Shown here in pieces: positions 6,484 through 9,669 of a stretch of 9,669 bases of DNA. The position numbers and the translations under genes are program-made. The notes beneath the pieces were generated by a model. The model did no database searches. It saw nothing but the letters and a program-made list of their open reading frames with translations, and was not told the DNA's origin. Source of the DNA: Candidatus Stahliibacteriota bacterium (lineage in GTDB: Bacteria; Hydrothermota; Tepidihabitantia; B3-TA06). The DNA is taken from NCBI GenBank assembly GCA_030670165.1, contig DAOVCF010000067.1, positions 1 through 9,669 of the forward strand, given 5' to 3'. Numbering within the stretch: the stretch's first letter is position 1; each line of letters begins with the position of its first letter.

Positions 6484-6536
6484 CTAGAAGATGTTACTTC
6501 TTTGCGCCCTGCTGAGGCGAGGCAACTATCTTCTGG
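6484..6536. other. Inverted-repeat region between divergent operons
   Basis: CTAGAAGAT (6484-6492) can pair with ATCTTCTGG (6528-6536) with one wobble, and inside it CGCC (6505-6508) pairs with GGCG (6516-6519). It lies upstream of the rpsP promoter and outside both predicted mRNAs, so it could be a protein site, a small RNA or a relic. An open frame through it continues into rpsP but has no family similarity. Confidence 0.3.
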
Positions 6537-6557
6537 CGGCGTACGAACTAATCAAGC

Positions 6558-6585
6558 TTGACACGGTGCTGTTTCTTATTAATAT
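6558..6585 (+). promoter_or_regulatory. Promoter of the rpsP translation operon
   Basis: TTGACA (6558-6563), a 16-base spacer and TAATAT (6580-6585) form a good sigma-70 promoter. Transcription would start near 6592, leaving a leader of roughly 37 bases that carries the AAGGAG ribosome site (6617-6622). Confidence 0.65.
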
Positions 6586-6628
6586 TAAGGTTAAGGAACT
6601 ACGAACCGATACGGATAAGGAGATAGGT

Positions 6629-7066
6629 TTGGTAAAGATTCGGTTGAAGAGATTTGGAGCGAGGAAGGAACCTCATTATCGGGTTGTTGTAACCGATGTG
6701 CGCAGGGCACGTGATGGCGCTTACATCGAGTCGCTCGGGAGCTACGATCCCCGTGGTGTCCAGGCGTTTACCGTCGAGGAGTCAAGGCTTAACTACTGGC
6801 TTGATCATGGAGCCCAGATGACTCCTCGAGTTAAAGCGTTGCTAAGACGTCTTCGTCGCGAGCAGCAGACCACTCAGGTTAGCGCCGCGGCGGAAGAAGT
6901 TTCTGGGCAACCCGAAGTTGAGCCTGCAGTGGTAGATGAACCGGAAGAGAAGAAAGTGGAAGATGAAACAGGAAAGAAGACAGAACCCCTCGAAGTCGAG
7001 GAGACAGAACAGCCTAAACCTGACGTAGCAGACAGAGAAGGAGGCAGCGATGAAGGAACTGCTTGA
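6629..7066 (+). CDS. rpsP: 30S ribosomal protein S16 with long acidic C-terminal tail
   Basis: The start is a TTG at 6629, six bases after AAGGAG (6617-6622); the protein then begins VKIRLKRFGARKEPHYRVVV, exactly the S16 N-terminus. An in-frame ATG at 6491 would add 46 residues with no counterpart. Residues 1-78 are the S16 fold, with DVRRARDGAYIESLGSYDP (23-41), LNYWLDHGAQMT (54-65) and VKALLRR. S16 binds 16S rRNA early in 30S assembly. Residues 79-145 form a tail rich in Glu, Asp, Lys, Pro and Val (about 21 acidic of 67) with no aromatic residues or cysteine, probably disordered. Most S16 proteins are 75-95 aa, so at 145 this one is long. The last 17 bases overlap khpA, and the tail DNA supplies its ribosome site (AAGGAGG, 7038-7044). 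Confidence 0.95.
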   Translation: MVKIRLKRFGARKEPHYRVVVTDVRRARDGAYIESLGSYDPRGVQAFTVEESRLNYWLDHGAQMTPRVKALLRRLRREQQTTQVSAAAEEVSGQPEVEPAVVDEPEEKKVEDETGKKTEPLEVEETEQPKPDVADREGGSDEGTA

Positions 7067-7280
7067 GTACGTGGTAAAAGCCCTGGTCGATAATCCTGAC
7101 AACGTTAAGATCGAAGAGGTAGCCGGCGAAAAGACCGTTATCTATGAGCTTAGAGTCGGTGAAGGTGATCTGGGCAAGGTGATTGGCAAGGAAGGCCGGA
7201 TGGCGAAGGCGATTCGGACGATCTTGACCGCCGCTTCGATGAAGAAGGGCAAACGGGCCCAGCTAGAGATCATCGAGTAG
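7050..7280 (+). CDS. khpA: KH-domain RNA-binding protein (KhpA/YlqC family)
   Basis: This 76-aa protein is a single type II KH domain with the GxxG loop VIGKEGRMAKAIRTIL at 44-59 (Gly46-Lys-Glu-Gly49). The N-terminal MKELLEYVVKALVDNPDNV matches the KhpA/YlqC family, which almost always sits between rpsP and rimM or trmD. It binds RNA in the cytoplasm and in some bacteria pairs with KhpB (Jag) to affect cell division and envelope growth. The ATG at 7050 has AAGGAGG at 7038-7044 and overlaps rpsP by 17 bases, so coupling is likely. After its TAG comes a 91-base spacer instead of the usual rimM. Confidence 0.94.
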   Translation: MKELLEYVVKALVDNPDNVKIEEVAGEKTVIYELRVGEGDLGKVIGKEGRMAKAIRTILTAASMKKGKRAQLEIIE

Positions 7281-7305
7281 GTCGTTTACTTCACAAGAGG
7301 CCGCC

Positions 7306-7354
7306 TGTGGATTTCCACATGGTCGAGTGCAAATCTACAGCAGGTCGTCTGTAG
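7306..7354 (+). other. Two hairpins in the khpA-trmD spacer
   Basis: TGTGG (7306-7310), loop ATTT, CCACA (7315-7319) forms a five-pair stem. CTACAG (7335-7340), an eight-base loop, CTGTAG (7349-7354) forms a six-pair stem ending six bases before the trmD ribosome site. Neither has a T-tract, so they are not simple terminators. They could modulate trmD translation or mRNA processing where rimM is normally found. Confidence 0.4.
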
Positions 7355-7360
7355 CGCGAG

Positions 7361-7367
7361 AGGAGGT
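7361..7367 (+). promoter_or_regulatory. Strong ribosome binding site before a CTG codon, trmD
   Basis: AGGAGGT lies four bases before the CTG at 7372. No ATG, GTG or TTG in the trmD frame follows at usable distance. This site is the main evidence for a CTG start. Confidence 0.6.
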
Positions 7368-7371
7368 TATC

Positions 7372-8136
7372 CTGCGGATTACGGTCCTGTCAGGATTGCC
7401 CTGCTACCTTGAGAGTGCTATCCGGAACGGGCATCTGAGGATCGCACAGGAGCGTGGTGCGGTAGAGATAGACATCGTCAATCTGCGGGATTTTGCAGAG
7501 GATTCATATCGAACCATAGACGATGAGCCTTACGGCGGAGGAGGTGGTATGGTACTCAAGGTTGAGCCGGTGTGGGGGGCGCTCGAGACGTTAGGCGCAG
7601 TCTCTGAGGGAAGTGAAGAGGAGGGAGAAGAGAAGAGAAGCGTTGAGAAGCCCTGGGTGGTTTTACCGACCCCTAAGGGGGCAAGGCTTACCCAGAGAGA
7701 CTTCGTTCGTCTGAGCGCAAAGGAGCATATCGTCTTTCTCTGCAGTCGGTACAAGGGGATAGACGAACGAATAAGGGAATGGGTGGATGAAGAGCTTTCG
7801 ATCGGTGATTACGTGATAGGGGGAGGCGAGGCAGCGGCCCTCGTGATGATGGAGGGGATAACAAGGCTCCTTGCGGGTGTGGTTGGAACGAAAGAGTCGG
7901 TCGAGACGGATTCGTTTACCTGCGGCCTGCTTTCCGCCCCGACCTATACACGTCCGGAGGAGTTTATGGGAAAGCGTGTCCCGACGGTTCTGCTCTCGGG
8001 ACATCATGAAGAGGTTCGCCGGTGGAGACGCAAGCAAGCCCTGGCGCTGACCCTTGCGCGTCGACCGGATCTTCTGGCTGAGTTGCGACTGGATGATGAA
8101 GATCAAATATTGCTTTCGGAGGTTTTAGGTGAATAA
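7372..8136 (+). CDS. trmD: tRNA (guanine-37-N1)-methyltransferase, divergent active site
   Basis: TrmD is a knotted SPOUT enzyme that methylates G37 next to the anticodon using S-adenosylmethionine, preventing +1 frameshifts. Starting at the CTG at 7372 gives 254 aa, numbered in step with E. coli at LRITVLSGLP (1-10) and DDEPYGGGGGM (50-60). A GTG at 7327 would add 15 residues and lacks a ribosome site. Knot motifs are present: RYKGIDERI (126-134), DEELSIGDYVIGGGEAAA (139-156), the GITR arginine (Arg165), TDSF (Asp180) and YTRPEEF. Several family positions differ: LFPE reads GLPC, GGGPGM reads GGGGGM, GRYEG reads SRYKG (Lys128 for Glu), and GLLD reads GLLS (Ser188). There is also an acidic insert around 79-93. 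It overlaps rplS by 8 bases. Still an intact TrmD in its standard operon. Confidence 0.9.
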   Translation: MRITVLSGLPCYLESAIRNGHLRIAQERGAVEIDIVNLRDFAEDSYRTIDDEPYGGGGGMVLKVEPVWGALETLGAVSEGSEEEGEEKRSVEKPWVVLPTPKGARLTQRDFVRLSAKEHIVFLCSRYKGIDERIREWVDEELSIGDYVIGGGEAAALVMMEGITRLLAGVVGTKESVETDSFTCGLLSAPTYTRPEEFMGKRVPTVLLSGHHEEVRRWRRKQALALTLARRPDLLAELRLDDEDQILLSEVLGE

Positions 8137-8668
8137 GCTTACAGAAATTGAAAACCAGATGCTGAGATCAGATCTTGAGGAGTTCGGGCCCGGTGACACG
8201 GTTAAGGTTTTCTTCCGTGTCCATGAAGGCAAGAAGGAAAAGATTCAGGCATTTCAGGGCGTTTGCATACAGATCCGGGGCAGTGGACCAAATCGGAGTT
8301 TCACGTTACGCAAGATTTCCCAAGGCATAGGTATTGAGCGTATATTCCCGTTGCACTCGCCCGTGATCGAGAAGGTAGAGGTAGTGCGATACGGCAAGGT
8401 GCGTCGCGCCAAGCTTTACTACCTGCGTGAGAAGGTCGGGAAGGGCCGTTACGTGAAGGAGCGGGTGGTTAGCAGGAAGGGCGACGTAAAGAAAAAAAGA
8501 AGGAAGAAACCCAAGGTGACGGCTAAGGCCGTCGGTCAGGAGACTATAGAGGAGGTATCTGAAGCCGCAGAGGATGTGGTAACTAAACAAAACCCCCCAG
8601 AGGCTCCATCCAAGGAGGCAACGGATGCTACAACCAAATCTGGATCTCGAGGCGTGGAGGAAGGTTAG
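8129..8668 (+). CDS. rplS: 50S ribosomal protein L19 with long charged C-terminal tail
   Basis: The start is a GTG at 8129, six bases after GGAGG (8118-8122), overlapping trmD by 8 bases. Residues 1 to about 117 are the L19 fold: FGPGDTVKVFFRVHEGKKEKIQ, FQGVCIQIRGSGPNRSFTLRKIS, IGIERIFPLHSP, VEVVRYGKVRRAKLYYLR. L19 sits at the 30S-50S interface and helps form intersubunit bridges. The family is usually about 110-130 aa; this protein has 179. The extra part begins with a basic patch KKKRRKKPK (121-129), followed by about 50 residues rich in Glu, Ala, Thr, Lys and Pro that look disordered. The last 44 bases overlap rnhB, and the tail region also contains its ribosome site. The S16 encoded in the same operon has a similar added tail. 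Confidence 0.95.
   Translation: MNKLTEIENQMLRSDLEEFGPGDTVKVFFRVHEGKKEKIQAFQGVCIQIRGSGPNRSFTLRKISQGIGIERIFPLHSPVIEKVEVVRYGKVRRAKLYYLREKVGKGRYVKERVVSRKGDVKKKRRKKPKVTAKAVGQETIEEVSEAAEDVVTKQNPPEAPSKEATDATTKSGSRGVEEG
8612..8618 (+). promoter_or_regulatory. Ribosome binding site of rnhB inside rplS
   Basis: AAGGAGG lies six bases before the ATG at 8625, inside the rplS tail. It supports the start that makes the two genes overlap by 44 bases. Confidence 0.65.
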
Positions 8669-9263
8669 GTTACTCTGCGGGGTTGATGAAGCAGGGCGCG
8701 GGGCGTTGGCAGGGCCGGTGGTGGGAGCCGCGGTCGTATTACCATCAGGTATCGAGATAGTGGGGGTATGCGATTCAAAGAAGCTTACCCCGCGTCGGCG
8801 GCAGGAGCTCTTCAGCCACATAGTCACCAAGGCTCTTGGAATAGGCGTGGGGTTCATACTGGCCGAGGAGATAGACGAAACCGATATATTGACCGCCGCG
8901 CTCAAGGCGATGCGTAGGGCGTGCGAGCGTTTGGCCCTACGGGTGGAGCCGGATCTCGTGTTCGTGGACGGTAATCAGAAGATACCTGATCTTCCCTGGC
9001 CCCAGGAGCCCTTCCCCCAGGCCGATGCGCAGTCTCTTTCGGTAGCCGCGGCTTCGGTTGTAGCCAAGGTCTTACGCGATCGGTACATGGAACAGCTCGA
9101 TGCCTCATACCCCGGATACGAGTTCAGTCGGCACAAGGGCTATCCAACTCGCGAGCATGTAGACTGTTTGCGTCGCTTGGGACTCTCTCCGGTTCACCGC
9201 AAAACCTTCCGTCCGTGCGCGGAATGTGGCAACGTGGAGGTACATCACATCCCTATAACGTAG
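8625..9263 (+). CDS. rnhB: Ribonuclease HII
   Basis: RNase HII cuts RNA in RNA-DNA hybrids and starts removal of single misincorporated ribonucleotides. This 212-aa protein has the catalytic set: GVDEAGRGALAGPVV (19-33, Asp21 and Glu22), LVFVDGNQ (111-118, Asp115) and ADAQSLSVAAASVVAKVLRD (133-152, Asp134). The usual GDAKS reads ADAQS, but all four acidic residues are present. SRHKGYPTREH (168-178) and SPVHRKTF (188-195) complete the family. The C-terminal tail has PCAECGNVEVHH (197-208), a CxxC followed by two histidines not typical of the family. The ATG at 8625 has a strong ribosome site and overlaps rplS by 44 bases. It is the last gene of the translation operon; no clear terminator follows. 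Confidence 0.95.
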   Translation: MLQPNLDLEAWRKVRLLCGVDEAGRGALAGPVVGAAVVLPSGIEIVGVCDSKKLTPRRRQELFSHIVTKALGIGVGFILAEEIDETDILTAALKAMRRACERLALRVEPDLVFVDGNQKIPDLPWPQEPFPQADAQSLSVAAASVVAKVLRDRYMEQLDASYPGYEFSRHKGYPTREHVDCLRRLGLSPVHRKTFRPCAECGNVEVHHIPIT

Positions 9264-9387
9264 TAAACCACCGCATTCTCCGAGGATGAGAAATTCGTGC
9301 TGCCGAGGGGGTTCCAAATTGGGACGTGTTGAAAGGGCATGGTACGTAAGGACTTGACATAAGTCGTTTCAGTAGTAGGCTTTAATC
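9264..9387. other. Non-coding gap between rnhB and the tRNA promoter
   Basis: No gene or convincing terminator is visible. GACTT (9351-9355) and AAGTC (9361-9365) form a 5-bp inverted repeat around a TTGACA at 9354-9359. That -35-like box has only a poor partner (TAGGCT at 9376-9381, 16 bases away), so a second promoter here is doubtful. Confidence 0.4.
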
Positions 9388-9415
9388 TTGACAACCTGGA
9401 GCGCCATAATATAAA
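9388..9415 (+). promoter_or_regulatory. Promoter of the repeat and tRNA-Ser region
   Basis: TTGACA (9388-9393), a 16-base spacer and TATAAA (9410-9415) make a strong sigma-70 promoter. Transcription should begin near 9422, about 155 bases before the tRNA, so the precursor RNA would contain the tandem repeats. The -10 box lies inside the first repeat copy. Confidence 0.68.
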
Positions 9416-9560
9416 AGGTCAGCGTTCGCGTAAGCCGACGGTAACCCGTAAGAACGCGTAGTAATATGAAAGGTTAGCGTACGGCCTCAAGCCGACGATA
9501 AACCGTAAGAACGCGTAGTAATATGAAAGGTTAGCGTACGTGAAGCGACGATAAACCGAC
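9406..9560 (+). repeat. About three tandem 55-57 bp repeats upstream of tRNA-Ser
   Basis: Copies run 9406-9460, 9461-9517 and 9518-9560 (the last truncated). Copies 2 and 3 share their first 23 bases exactly (GTAATATGAAAGGTTAGCG plus TACG), differ at a short central stretch, then share CGACGATAAACCG. Copies 1 and 2 share CCGTAAGAACGCGTA. Copy 1 is more diverged and its AT-rich start doubles as the promoter -10 box. Within copy 2, GGTTAGCGTACGGC can fold on GCCGACGATAAACC with small bulges and one mismatch. Each of copies 2 and 3 contains GGTTAGCGTA, which recurs in the tRNA at 9582-9591. Confidence 0.8.
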
Positions 9561-9578
9561 AAATTGCTTCGCAATTTG
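9560..9578 (+). other. Hairpin abutting the tRNA-Ser 5' end
   Basis: CAAATTGC (9560-9567), loop TTC, GCAATTTG (9571-9578) forms a perfect 8-bp stem whose last base is the first base of the tRNA acceptor stem. No T-tract follows, so it is not a terminator on the + strand. Confidence 0.55.
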
Positions 9579-9664
9579 GAGGGTTAGCGTAACTGGCAAC
9601 GCAGCAGACTTGAAATCTGCCGCCCCTTGATCGGGGCTTGGGGGTTCGAGTCCCTCACCCTCCG
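9578..9664 (+). tRNA. tRNA-Ser (anticodon UGA)
   Basis: Acceptor stem GGAGGGT (9578-9584) pairs with ACCCTCC (9657-9663), with discriminator G at 9664 as expected for serine. The D arm is GCGT/ACGC around AACTGGCA. The anticodon stem GCAGA/TCTGC (9604-9608, 9616-9620) holds loop CTTGAAA, with anticodon TGA at 9611-9613, reading UCA. A long variable arm GCCCC/GGGGC (9622-9626, 9633-9637) marks it as class II. The T arm is GGGGG, TTCGAGT, CCCTC with one G-T pair. CCA is not encoded; TAATA follows to the window end. A tRNA-Sec would need anticodon TCA, so that is excluded. Confidence 0.95.
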
Positions 9665-9669
9665 TAATA

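Noticed and set aside
6491..6628. 46-residue N-terminal extension of S16 from an ATG at 6491
   Set aside because: The S16 fold begins exactly at the TTG at 6629, which has AAGGAG six bases upstream. A promoter lies inside the would-be extension.
8306..8905. A 199-codon minus-strand open frame across rplS and rnhB
   Set aside because: It is antisense to two clearly recognised genes and its translation is low-complexity Ser/Pro/Leu-rich sequence without a recognisable domain.
9406..9560. CRISPR array
   Set aside because: Only about three units, directly adjoining with no unique spacers of uniform length, and no cas genes nearby. The units differ internally and one overlaps a promoter.
9560..9578. 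Rho-independent terminator ahead of the tRNA
   Set aside because: The hairpin is followed by GAGGG rather than a T-tract, and a terminator here would cut off the tRNA from the only good promoter.
9578..9664. Selenocysteine tRNA, because of the long variable arm and TGA triplet
   Set aside because: TGA is the anticodon, so the tRNA reads UCA. Selenocysteine tRNA needs anticodon TCA and a longer acceptor stem.

Overview
The window looks like part of a bacterial chromosome of moderately high GC. Genes are tightly packed, often overlapping, and frequently start with GTG or TTG. The gene content (an oxygen-sensitive 2-oxoacid:ferredoxin oxidoreductase next to succinyl-CoA ligase, a PPC-domain secreted protein, and divergent versions of universal proteins) suggests an anaerobic or microaerophilic member of a poorly sampled lineage, perhaps near the FCB group or WOR-3-like candidate phyla. 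That placement is a guess from gene style only.

Region 1 (1-4710, + strand) is one overlapping transcription unit: the 3' end of sucC, sucD, then korD-korA-korB-korC, ndk and a small secreted PPC-domain protein. Together Kor converts 2-oxoglutarate and CoA to succinyl-CoA, CO2 and reduced ferredoxin (or the reverse). SucCD couples succinyl-CoA to NTP formation, and Ndk can equilibrate the NTP made. A modest hairpin follows the last gene.

Region 2 (4772-6437, - strand) is a two-gene glycosyltransferase operon: a dolichol-phosphate-mannose-synthase-like GT2 followed by a rhamnosyltransferase-like GT2. A perfect consensus sigma-70 promoter sits directly against the first ATG, which implies a leaderless mRNA. 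The first gene carries a 9-codon insertion flanked by 8-bp direct repeats.

Region 3 (6438-9263, + strand) is the conserved translation cluster rpsP-khpA-trmD-rplS-rnhB, from which rimM is missing. S16 and L19 both have long charged tails that overlap the next gene or its ribosome binding site. TrmD probably starts at CTG and differs from the family at several active-site positions.

Region 4 (9264-9669) is non-coding: a strong promoter, about three tandem 55-57 bp repeats, an 8-bp hairpin abutting a tRNA-Ser(UGA), and the tRNA itself. The repeats carry a 10-base sequence identical to part of the tRNA 5' end. I see no phage, transposon, CRISPR or defence system. The most unusual material is the repeat-tRNA region and the altered active sites of TrmD and Ndk.
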